From positions 3,054,800 through 3,118,799 of the forward strand of contig NC_089567.1 of NCBI RefSeq assembly GCF_040115645.1: DNA of 64,000 nucleotides. Reading direction: 5' to 3'. The stretch comes from Euwallacea fornicatus (lineage: Eukaryota; Arthropoda; Insecta; Coleoptera; Curculionidae). This document shows positions 52,620-64,000 of this stretch, one piece after another; the first letter of the stretch is position 1; every line of letters starts with the position of its first letter. The position numbers and the translations under genes are program-made. A model generated the notes under the pieces. That model ran no database searches and was not told the DNA's origin. It was given only the letters and a program-made list of their open reading frames with translations.

Positions 52620-55600
52620 AAATGAATTCCAAAGTTCGTCAACGATGACTCATATTCATTCTGTGGACGAGATCTTCAACATGACACAACACATCATGAT
52701 TGTCTCGTTTTGAGTTTCCAAGATAAACAGTATTTTATGTGCTCAAACACACAAGTTTTGTGACTTTTCAGGTTTTGTAGCACGATAACTTCGGCAAATG
52801 AACTCCAAAGTTCTTCAACGATGACTCATATTCATTCTGTGGTCGAGATCTTCAACATGACACAACACATCATGATTGTCTCGTGTTGAGTTTCCAAGAT
52901 AAACAGTATTTTATGTGCTCAAACACACAAGTTTTATGACTTTTCAGGTTTTGTAGCTCGATAACTTCGGCAAATGAACACCAAAGTTCGTCAACGATGA
53001 CTCATATTCATTCTGTGGACGAGATCTTCAACATGACACAACCCATCATGATTGTCTCGTTTTGAGTTTCCAAGATAAACAGTATTTTATGTGCTCAAAC
53101 ACACAAGTTTTGTGACTTTTCAGGTTTTGTAGCTCGATAACTTCGGCAAATTAACTTCAAAGTTCTTCAACGATGACTCATATTAATTCTGTGGACGAGA
53201 TCTTCAACATGACACAACACATCATGATTGTCTCGTTTTGAGTTTCCAAGATAAACAGTATTTTATGTGCTCAAACACACAAGTTTTGTGACTTTTCAGG
53301 TTTTGTAGCTCGATAACTTCGGCAAATGAACTCCAAAGTTCTTCAACGATGACTCATATTCATTCTGTGGTCGAGATCTTCAACATGACACAACGCATCA
53401 TGATTGTTTCGTATTGAGTTTCCAAGATAAATAGTACTTTATGTGCTCAAACACACAAGTTAAGGGACTTTTCAGGTTTTGTAGCTCGATAACTTCGACA
53501 AATGAACTCCAAAGTTCGTCAACGATGACTCATATTCATTCTGTGGTCGAGATCTTCAACATGACACAACACATCATGATTGTTTCGTATTGAGTTTCCA
53601 AGATAAATAGTACTTTATGTGCTCAAACACACAAGTTAAGGGACTTTTCAGGTTTTGTAGCTCGATAACTTCGACAAATGAACTCCAAAGTTCGTCAACG
53701 ATGACTCATATTCATTCTGTGGTCGAGATCTTCAACATGACACAACACATCATGATTGTCTCGTGTTGAGTTTCCAAGATAAACAGTATTTTATGTGCTC
53801 AAACACACAAGTTTTATGACTTTTCAGGTTTTGTAGCTCGATAACTTCGGCAAATGAACACCAAAGTTCGTCAACGATGACTCATATTCATTCTGTGGAC
53901 GAGATCTTCAACATGACACAACACATCATGATTGTCTCGTTTTGAGTTTCCAAGATAAACAGTATTTTATGTGCTCAAACACACAAGTTTTGTGACTTTT
54001 CAGGTTTTGTAGCACGATAACTTCGGCAAATGAACTCCAAAGTTCTTCAACGATGACTCATATTCATTCTGTGGTCGAGATCTTCAACATGACACAACAC
54101 ATCATGATTGTCTCGTGTTGAGTTTCCAAGATAAACAGTATTTTATGTGCTCAAACACACAAGTTTTATGACTTTTCAGGTTTTGTAGCTCGATAACTTC
54201 GGCAAATGAACACCAAAGTTCGTCAACGATGACTCATATTCATTCTGTGGACGAGATCTTCAACATGACACAACCCATCATGATTGTCTCGTTTTGAGTT
54301 TCCAAGATAAACAGTATTTTATGTGCTCAAACACACAAGTTTTGTGACTTTTCAGGTTTTGTAGCTCGATAACTTCGGCAAATTAACTTCAAAGTTCTTC
54401 AACGATGACTCATATTAATTCTGTGGACGAGATCTTCAACATGACACAACACATCATGATTGTCTCGTTTTGAGTTTCCAAGATAAACAGTATTTTATGT
54501 GCTCAAACACACAAGTTTTGTGACTTTTCAGGTTTTGTAGCTCGATAACTTCGGCAAATGAACTCCAAAGTTCTTCAACGATGACTCATATTCATTCTGT
54601 GGTCGAGATCTTCAACATGACACAACGCATCATGATTGTTTCGTATTGAGTTTCCAAGATAAATAGTACTTTATGTGCTCAAACACACAAGTTAAGGGAC
54701 TTTTCAGGTTTTGTAGCTCGATAACTTCGACAAATGAACTCCAAAGTTCGTCAACGATGACTCATATTCATTCTGTGGTCGAGATCTTCAACATGACACA
54801 ACACATCATGATTGTTTCGTATTGAGTTTCCAAGATAAATAGTACTTTATGTGCTCAAACACACAAGTTAAGGGACTTTTCAGGTTTTGTAGCTCGATAA
54901 CTTCGACAAATGAACTCCAAAGTTCGTCAACGATGACTCATATTCATTCTGTGGTCGAGATCTTCAACATGACACAACACATCATGATTGTCTCGTGTTG
55001 AGTTTCCAAGATAAACAGTATTTTATGTGCTCAAACACACAAGTTTTATGACTTTTCAGGTTTTGTAGCTCGATAACTTCGGCAAATGAACACCAAAGTT
55101 CGTCAACGATGACTCATATTCATTCTGTGGTCGAGATCTTCAACATGACACAACACATCATGATTGTTTCGTATTGAGTTTCCAAGATAAATAGTACTTT
55201 ATGTGCTCAAACACACAAGTTAAGGGACTTTTCAGGTTTTGTAGCTCGATAACTTCGACAAATGAACTCCAAAGTTCGTCAACGATGACTCATATTCATT
55301 CTGTGGTCGAGATCTTCAACATGACACAACACATCATGATTGTCTCGTGTTGAGTTTCCAAGATAAACAGTATTTTATGTGCTCAAACACACAAGTTTTA
55401 TGACTTTTCAGGTTTTGTAGCTCGATAACTTCGGCAAATGAACACCAAAGTTCGTCAACGATGACTCATATTCATTCTGTGGACGAGATCTTCAACATGA
55501 CACAATCCATCATGATTGTCTCGTTTTGAGTTTCCAAGATAAACAGTATTTTATATGCTCAAACACACAAGTTTTGTGACTTTTCAGGTTTTGTAGCTCG

Positions 55601-58600
55601 ATAACTTCGGCAAATGAACTCCAAAGTTCTTCAACGATGACTCATATTAATCAGATGGACGAGACCTTCAACATGACACAACGCATCACGATTGTTTCGT
55701 ATTGAGTTTCCAAGATAAATAGTATTTTATGTGCTCAAACACACAAGTTAAGGGACTTTTCAGGATTTGTAGCTCGATAACTTCGACAAATGAACTCCAA
55801 AGTTCTTCAACGATGACTCATATTAATCAGGTGGACGAGAACTTCAACTTGGCACAACACATCATGATTGTATCTTGTTGAGCTTCTAAGATAAATAGTA
55901 TTTTATGTGCTCAAACACACAAGTTTTGTGACTTTTCAGGTTTTGTAGCTCGATAACTTCGGCAAATGAACTCCAAAGTTCTTCAACGATGACTCATATT
56001 CATTCTGTGGTCGAGATCTTCAACATGACACAACACATCATGATTGTCTCGTGTTGAGTTTCCAAGATAAACAGTATTTTATGTGCTCAAACACACAAGT
56101 TTTATGACTTTTCAGGTTTTGTAGCTCGATAACTTCGGCAAATGAACACCAAAGTTCGTCAACGATGACTCATATTCATTCTGTGGACGAGATCTTCAAC
56201 ATGACACAACCCATCATGATTGTCTCGTTTTGAGTTTCCAAGATAAACAGTATTTTATGTGCTCAAACACACAAGTTTTGTGACTTTTCAGGTTTTGTAG
56301 CTCGATAACTTCGGCAAATTAACTTCAAAGTTCTTCAACGATGACTCATATTAATTCTGTGGACGAGATCTTCAACATGACACAACACATCATGATTGTC
56401 TCGTTTTGAGTTTCCAAGATAAACAGTATTTTATGTGCTCAAACACACAAGTTTTGTGACTTTTCAGGTTTTGTAGCTCGATAACTTCGGCAAATGAACT
56501 CCAAAGTTCTTCAACGATGACTCATATTCATTCTGTGGTCGAGATCTTCAACATGACACAACGCATCATGATTGTTTCGTATTGAGTTTCCAAGATAAAT
56601 AGTACTTTATGTGCTCAAACACACAAGTTAAGGGACTTTTCAGGTTTTGTAGCTCGATAACTTCGACAAATGAACTCCAAAGTTCGTCAACGATGACTCA
56701 TATTCATTCTGTGGTCGAGATCTTCAACATGACACAACACATCATGATTGTTTCGTATTGAGTTTCCAAGATAAATAGTACTTTATGTGCTCAAACACAC
56801 AAGTTAAGGGACTTTTCAGGTTTTGTAGCTCGATAACTTCGACAAATGAACTCCAAAGTTCGTCAACGATGACTCATATTCATTCTGTGGTCGAGATCTT
56901 CAACATGACACAACACATCATGATTGTCTCGTGTTGAGTTTCCAAGATAAACAGTATTTTATGTGCTCAAACACACAAGTTAAGGGACTTTTCAGGTTTT
57001 GTAGCTCGATAACTTCGGCAAATGAACACCAAAGTTCGTCAACGATGACTCATATTCATTCTGTGGTCGAGATCTTCAACATGACACAACACATCATGAT
57101 TGTTTCGTATTGAGTTTCCAAGATAAATAGTACTTTATGTGCTCAAACACACAAGTTAAGGGACTTTTCAGGTTTTGTAGCTCGATAACTTCGACAAATG
57201 AACTCCAAAGTTCGTCAACGATGACTCATATTCATTCTGTGGTCGAGATCTTCAACATGACACAACACATCATGATTGTCTCGTGTTGAGTTTCCAAGAT
57301 AAACAGTATTTTATGTGCTCAAACACACAAGTTTTATGACTTTTCAGGTTTTGTAGCTCGATAACTTCGGCAAATGAACACCAAAGTTCGTCAACGATGA
57401 CTCATATTCATTCTGTGGACGAGATCTTCAACATGACACAACACATCATGATTGTCTCGTTTTGAGTTTCCAAGATAAACAGTATTTTATGTGCTCAAAC
57501 ACACAAGTTTTGTGACTTTTCAGGTTTTGTAGCACGATAACTTCGGCAAATGAACTCCAAAGTTCTTCAACGATGACTCATATTCATTCTGTGGTCGAGA
57601 TCTTCAACATGACACAACACATCATGATTGTCTCGTGTTGAGTTTCCAAGATAAACAGTATTTTATGTGCTCAAACACACAAGTTTTATGACTTTTCAGG
57701 TTTTGTAGCTCGATAACTTCGGCAAATGAACACCAAAGTTCGTCAACGATGACTCATATTCATTCTGTGGACGAGATCTTCAACATGACACAACCCATCA
57801 TGATTGTCTCGTTTTGAGTTTCCAAGATAAACAGTATTTTATGTGCTCAAACACACAAGTTTTGTGACTTTTCAGGTTTTGTAGCTCGATAACTTCGGCA
57901 AATTAACTTCAAAGTTCTTCAACGATGACTCATATTAATTCTGTGGACGAGATCTTCAACATGACACAACACATCATGATTGTCTCGTTTTGAGTTTCCA
58001 AGATAAACAGTATTTTATGTGCTCAAACACACAAGTTTTGTGACTTTTCAGGTTTTGTAGCTCGATAACTTCGGCAAATGAACTCCAAAGTTCTTCAACG
58101 ATGACTCATATTCATTCTGTGGTCGAGATCTTCAACATGACACAACGCATCATGATTGTTTCGTATTGAGTTTCCAAGATAAATAGTACTTTATGTGCTC
58201 AAACACACAAGTTAAGGGACTTTTCAGGTTTTGTAGCTCGATAACTTCGACAAATGAACTCCAAAGTTCGTCAACGATGACTCATATTCATTCTGTGGTC
58301 GAGATCTTCAACATGACACAACACATCATGATTGTTTCGTATTGAGTTTCCAAGATAAATAGTACTTTATGTGCTCAAACACACAAGTTAAGGGACTTTT
58401 CAGGTTTTGTAGCTCGATAACTTCGACAAATGAACTCCAAAGTTCGTCAACGATGACTCATATTCATTCTGTGGTCGAGATCTTCAACATGACACAACAC
58501 ATCATGATTGTTTCTTGTTGAATTTCCAAGATAAATAGTATTTTATGTGCTCAAACACACAAGTTATGGGACTTTTCAGGTTTTGTAGCTCGATACCTTC

Positions 58601-61600
58601 GACAAATGAACTCCAAAGTTCTTCAAAGATGACTCATATTAATTCTGTGGACGAGATCTTCAACATGACACAACATATCATGATTTTTCGTGTTGAGTTT
58701 CCAAGATAAATAGTATTTTATGTGCTCAAACACACAAGTTTTATGACTTTTCAGGTTTTGTGGCTCGATAACTTCGACAAATGAGCTCCAAAGTTCTTAA
58801 ACAATGACTCATATTAATTCTTTGGACGAGATCTTCAACATGACACAACACATCATGATTGTATCTTGTTGAGTTTTCAAGATAAATAATATTTTACGTG
58901 CTCAAACACACAAGTTTTATGACTTTTCAGGTTTTGTGGCTCGATAACTTCGACAAATGAGCTCCAAAGTTCTTCAACGATGACTCATATTAATTCTGTG
59001 GACGAGATCTTCAACATGACACAACACATCATGATTGTTTCTTGTTGAATTTCCAAGATAAATAGTATTTTATGTGCTCAAACACACAAGTTATGGGACT
59101 TTTCAGGTTTTGTAGCTCGATAACTTCGGCAAATGAACTCCAAAGTTCTTCAAAGATGACTCATATTAATTCTGTGGACGAGATCTTCAACATGACACAA
59201 CACATCATGATTGTTTCTTGTTGAATTTCCAAGATAAATAGTATTTTATGTGCTCAAACACACAAGTTATGGGACTTTTCAGGTTTTGTAGCTCGATACC
59301 TTCGACAAATGAACTCCAAAGTTCTTCAAAGATGACTCATATTAATTCTGTGGACGAGATCTTCAACATGACACAACATATCATGATTTTTCGTGTTGAG
59401 TTTCCAAGATAAATAGTATTTTATGTGCTCAAACACACAAGTTTTATGACTTTTCAGGTTTTGTGGCTCGATAACTTCGACAAATGAGCTCCAAAGTTCT
59501 TAAACAATGACTCATATTAATTCTTTGGACGAGATCTTCAACATGACACAACACATCATGATTGTATCTTGTTGAGTTTTCAAGATAAATAATATTTTAC
59601 GTGCTCAAACACACAAGTTTTATGACTTTTCAGGTTTTGTGGCTCGATAACTTCGACAAATGAGCTCCAAAGTTCTTCAACGATGACTCATATTAATTCT
59701 GTGGACGAGATCTTCAACATGACACAACACATCATAATTGTTTTGTGTTGAATTTCCAAGATAAATAGTATTTTATGTGCTCAAACACACAAGTTTTATG
59801 ACTTTTCAGGTTTTGTGGCTCGATAACTTCGACAAATGAGCTCCAAAGTTCTTCAACGATGACTCATATTAATTCTGTGGACGAGATCTTCAACATGACA
59901 CAACACATCATGATTGTATCTTGTTGAGTTTTCAAGATAAATAATATTTTACGTGCTCAAACACACAAGTTTTATGACTTTTCAGGTTTTGTGGCTCGAT
60001 AACTTCGACAAATGAGCTCCAAAGTTCTTCAACGATGACTCATATTAATTCTGTGGACGAGATCTTCAACATGACACAACACATCATGATTGTATCTTGT
60101 TGAGTTTTCAAGATAAATAATATTTTACGTGCTCAAACACACAAGTTTTATGACTTTTCAGGTTTTGTGGCTCGATAACTTCGACAAATGAGCTCCAAAG
60201 TTCTTCAACGATGACTCATATTAATTCTGTGGACGAGATCTTCAACATGACACAACACATCATGATTGTATCTTGTTAAGTTTACAAGATAAATAGTATT
60301 TTACGTGCTCAAACACACAAGTTTTGTGACTTTTCAGGTTTTGTAGCTCGATAACTTCGGCAAATGAACTCCAAAGTTCTTCAACGATGACTCATATTAA
60401 TTCTGTGGACGAGATCTTCAACATGGCACAACACATCATGATTGTATCTTGTTGAGCTTCCAAGATAAATAGTATTTATGTTCTCAAACACATAAGTTTT
60501 GTGACTTTTCAGGTTTTGTAGCTCGATAACTTCGGCAAATGAACTCCAAAGTTCTTCAACGATGACTCATATTAATTCTGTGGACGAGATCTTCAACATG
60601 ACACAACACATCATGATTGTCTCGTGTTGAGTTTCCAAGATAAACAGTATTTTATGTGCTCAAACACACAAGTTTTATGACTTTTCAGGTTTTGTAGCTC
60701 GATAACTTCGGCAAATGAACTCCAAAGTTCTTCAACGATGACTCATATTCATTCTGTGGTCGAGATCTTCAACATGACACAACACATCATGATTGACTCG
60801 TGTTGAGTTTCCAAGATAAACAGTATTTTATGTGCTCAAACACACAAGTTTTGTGACTTTTCAGGTTTTGTAGCTCGATAACTTCGGCAAATGAACTCCA
60901 AAGTTCGTCAACGATGACTCATATTAATTCTGTGGACGAGATCTTCAACATGACACAACACATCATGATTGTCTCGTGTTGAGTTTCCAAGATAAACAGT
61001 ATTTTATGTGCTCAAACACACAAGTTTTATGACTTTTCAGGTTTTGTAGCTCGATAACTTCGGCAAATGAACACCAAAGTTCGTCAACGATGACTCATAT
61101 TCATTCTGTGGACGAGATCTTCAACATGACACAACACATCATGATTGTCTCGTTTTGAGTTTCCAAGATAAACAGTATTTTATGTGCTCAAACACACAAG
61201 TTTTGTGACTTTTCAGGTTTTGTAGCTCGATAACTTCGGCAAATGAACTCCAAAGTTCTTCAACGATGACTCATATTAATTCTGTGGACGAGATCTTCAA
61301 CATGACACAACACATCATGATTGTCTCGTGTTGAGTTTCCAAGATAAACAGTATTTTATGTGCTCAAACACACAAGTTTTATGACTTTTCAGGTTTTGTA
61401 GCTCGATAACTTCGGCAAATGAACACCAAAGTTCGTCAACGATGACTCATATTCATTCTGTGGACGAGATCTTCAACATGACACAACACATCATGATTGT
61501 CTCGTTTTGAGTTTCCAAGATAAACAGTATTTTATGTGCTCAAACACACAAGTTTTGTGACTTTTCAGGTTTTGTAGCTCGATAACTTCGGCAAATGAAC

Positions 61601-64000
61601 ACCAAAGTTCGTCAACGATGACTCATATTCATTCTGTGGACGAGATCTTCAACATGACACAACCCATCATGATTGTCTCGTTTTGAGTTTCCAAGATAAA
61701 CAGTATTTTATGTGCTCAAACACACAAGTTTTGTGACTTTTCAGGTTTTGTAGCTCGATAACTTCGGCAAATGAACACCAAAGTTCGTCAACGATGACTC
61801 ATATTCATTCTGTGGACGAGATCTTCAACATGACACAACCCATCATGATTGTCTCGTTTTGAGTTTCCAAGATAAACAGTATTTTATGTGCTCAAACACA
61901 CAAGTTTTGTGACTTTTCAGGTTTTGTAGCTCGATAACTTCGGCAAATGAACTCCAAAGTTCATCAACTATGACTCATATTAATCAGATGGACGAGACCT
62001 TCAACATGACACAACGCATCACGATTGTTTCGTATTGAGTTTCCAAGATAAATAGTATTTTATGTGCTCAAACACACAAGTTAAGGGACTTTTCAGGATT
62101 TGTAGCTCGATAACTTCGGCAAATGAACACCAAAGTTCGTCAACGATGACTCATATTCATTCTGTGGACGAGATCTTCAACATGACACAACACATCATGA
62201 TTGTATCTTGTTCAGCTTCCAAAATAAATAGTATTTTATGTGCTCAAACACACAAGTTTTGTGACTTTTCAGGATTTGTAGCTCGATAACTTCGGCAAAT
62301 GAACACCAAAGTTCGTCAACGATGACTCATATTCATTCTGTGGACGAGATCTTCAACTTGGCACAACACATCATGATTGTTTCGTGTTGAGTTTCCAAGA
62401 TAAATAGTATTTTATGTGCTCAAACACACAAGTTTTGCGACTTTTCGGAATTTGTAGCTCGATAACTTCGGCAAATGAACTCCAAAGTTCTTCAACGATG
62501 ACTCATATTAATTCTGTGGACGAGATCTTCAACATGACACAACACATCATGATTGTTTCGTGTTGAGCTTCCAAGATAAATAGTATTTTATGTGTTCAAA
62601 CATACAAGTTTTGTGACTTTTCGGAATTTGTAGCTCGATAACTTCGGCAAATGAACTCCAAAGTTCGTCAACGATGACTCATATGAATTCTGTGAACGAG
62701 ATCTTCAACATGACACAACACATCATGATTGTTTCGTGTTGAGTTTCCAAGATAAATAGTATTTTATGTGCTCAAACACACAAGTTTTGTGACTTTTCGG
62801 AATTTGTAGCTCGATAACTTCGGCAAATGAACTCCAAAGTTCGTCAACGATGACTCATATTAATTCTGTGAACGAGATCTTCAACATGACAAAACACATC
62901 ATGATTGTCTCGTTTTGAGTTTCCAAGATAAATAGTATTTTATGTGCTCAAACACACAAGTTTTGTGACTTTTCGGAATTTGTAGCTCGATAACTTCGGC
63001 AAATGAACTCCAAAGTTCTTCAACGATGACTCATATTAATTCTGTGGACGAGATCTTCAACATGACACAACGCATCATGATTGCTTCGTGTTGAGTTTCC
63101 AAGATAAATAGTATTTTATGTGCTCAAACACACAAGTTTTGTGACTTTTCGGAATTTGTAGCTCGATAACTTCGGGAAATGAACTCCAAAGTTCTTCAAC
63201 GATGACTCATATTAATTCTGTGGACGAGATCTTCAACATGACACAACACATCATGATTGCTTCGTTTTGAGTTTCCAAGATAAATAGTATTTTATGTGCT
63301 CAAACACACAAGTTTTGTGACTTTTCGGAATTTGTAGCTCGATAACTTCGGCAAATGAACTCCAAAGTTCTTCAACGATGACTCATATTAATTCTGTGGA
63401 CGAGATCTTCAACATGACACAACACATCATGATTGTTTCGTGTTGAGCTTCCAAAATAAATAGTATTTTACGTGCTCAAACACACAAGTTAAGGGACTTT
63501 TCAGGTTTTGTAGCTCGATAACTTCGGCAAATGAACTCCAAAGTTCGTCAACGATGACTCATATTCATTCTGTGGACGAGATCTTCAACATGACACAACA
63601 CATCATGATTGTTTCGTGTTGAGCTTCCAAAATAAATAGTATTTTACGTGCTCAAACACACAAGTTTTGTGACTTTTCAGGTTTTGTAGCTCGATAACTT
63701 CGGCAAATGAACTCCAAAGTTCTTCAACGATGACTCATATTAATCAGATGGACGAGATCTTCAACATGACACAACGCATCATGATTGTCTCGTGTTGAGT
63801 TTCCAAGATAAATAGTATTTTATGTGCTCAAACACACAAGTTAAGAGACTTTTCAGGATTTGTAGCTCGATAACTTCGGCAAATGAACTCCAAAGTTCGT
63901 CAACGATGACTCATATTAATCAGATGGACGAGACCTTCAACATGACACAACGCATCATGATTGTTTCGTATTGAGTTTCCAAGATAAATAGTATTTTATG
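52620..64000 (+). repeat. 176-bp tandem satellite array, about 65 monomers, open at the window end
   Basis: The motif CAAACACACAAGTT recurs at 52744, 52920, 53096 and 53272, exactly 176 bp apart, and the array runs head-to-tail to 64000. Monomers contain GATGACTCATATT, ATCATGATTG, TTTCCAAGATAAA and TTTTGTAGCTCGATAACTTCG. Monomer variants are arranged in higher-order blocks of 7 units in the first part and of 4 units near 58.5-60 kb; units after about 61.9 kb are more mixed. Frames inside (56931-57113, 62062-62289) arise because 176 is not a multiple of 3 and are not genes. It may be pericentromeric; that is inference. Confidence 0.97.
52781..54012 (+). repeat. Seven-monomer higher-order repeat of the satellite
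   Basis: The diagnostic variant TAGCACGATAAC occurs at 52779, 54011 and 57531 (steps 1232 and 3520 bp, 7 and 20 monomers). The variant AAATTAACTTCAAAG occurs with its TTAAC at 53151, 54383, 56319 and 57903 (steps 7, 11 and 9 monomers). Between them variants follow the same order: TGGTCGAG/TCTCGTGTTG, then ACCCATC, then AATTAACTTC, then ACGCATC/AGTACTTT and so on. Confidence 0.85.

Noticed and set aside
56931..57113. Open frames inside the satellite (also 62062-62289)
   Set aside because: They translate satellite monomers in one of several frames; the period of 176 breaks any frame and stops recur. No sign of coding.
52620..64000. CRISPR-like regular repeats
   Set aside because: Units are contiguous 176-bp tandem copies without unique spacers, in an animal genome. 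It is a satellite.

Overview
The window is insect genomic DNA, probably from a beetle or related pterygote. It is AT-rich, with spliced genes that have short GT-AG introns, a divergent Hox3/zen-type homeobox gene, and a crowd of Tc1/mariner-superfamily DNA transposons, jockey- and R1-like LINEs and BEL/Pao LTR elements typical of insect genomes. The species assignment is inference. I recognise only two host genes: a complete four-exon Ctr1 copper transporter (16710-17351, +) and a two-exon zen-like homeobox gene (44608-46209, -). One more 85-codon reading frame (50875-51132, -) is possible but unproven.

Layout. 1-6674: a stack of nested transposons. It holds a DD41D element with 807-bp identical inverted arms, a 5'-truncated jockey LINE split by a solo LTR, and a Tc1 remnant split by a BEL solo LTR. 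7013-8647: Tc1-like element with IR/DR ends and a dead transposase. 9177-14438: an old DDxD element carrying a mariner remnant and a Tc1-like element, the latter itself split by a solo LTR. 14785-16390: R1-like LINE 3' end with a second solo LTR of the first LTR family. 16710-17351: Ctr1. 17389-18709: a foldback MITE directly behind Ctr1, opened at its centre by a second MITE and in one arm by a LINE. 18710-24290: sparse, with a decayed DDxD element and a LINE 3' end. 24291-25859: another IR/DR Tc1-like element. 25860-27758: Gypsy gag remnant and an R1-like LINE end. 27759-34130: nearly full-length but defective BEL/Pao element on the minus strand. About 34200-38592: degenerate full-length jockey LINE, same family as the copy near 3-5 kb. 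38593-42935: a jockey LINE with both reading frames intact. 42944-44590: Tc1 remnant split by a DDxD element. 44608-46209: zen-like gene. 46210-52600: largely non-coding DNA with old TACAGGG-type elements. 52620-64000: a 176-bp satellite array running off the window, about 65 monomers, with higher-order structure.

How it fits together. The two host genes sit in a transposon-dense, satellite-flanked segment, suggesting pericentromeric or otherwise heterochromatin-like surroundings (inference). Target-site duplications let the insertion order be read in several places. The most unusual items are the DD41D element whose inverted arms include the 3' quarter of its own transposase gene, a second element with the same topology at 43.2-44.3 kb, a paired compensatory change in two leader hairpins of the BEL element, the poly(A) signal that a MITE appears to provide to Ctr1, the zen-like gene with two single-base frame breaks and acidic residues in its recognition helix, and the 7-unit higher-order repeat with a perfect AP-1-type site in the monomers. 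I found no CRISPR array, operon or rRNA, and recognised no tRNA.
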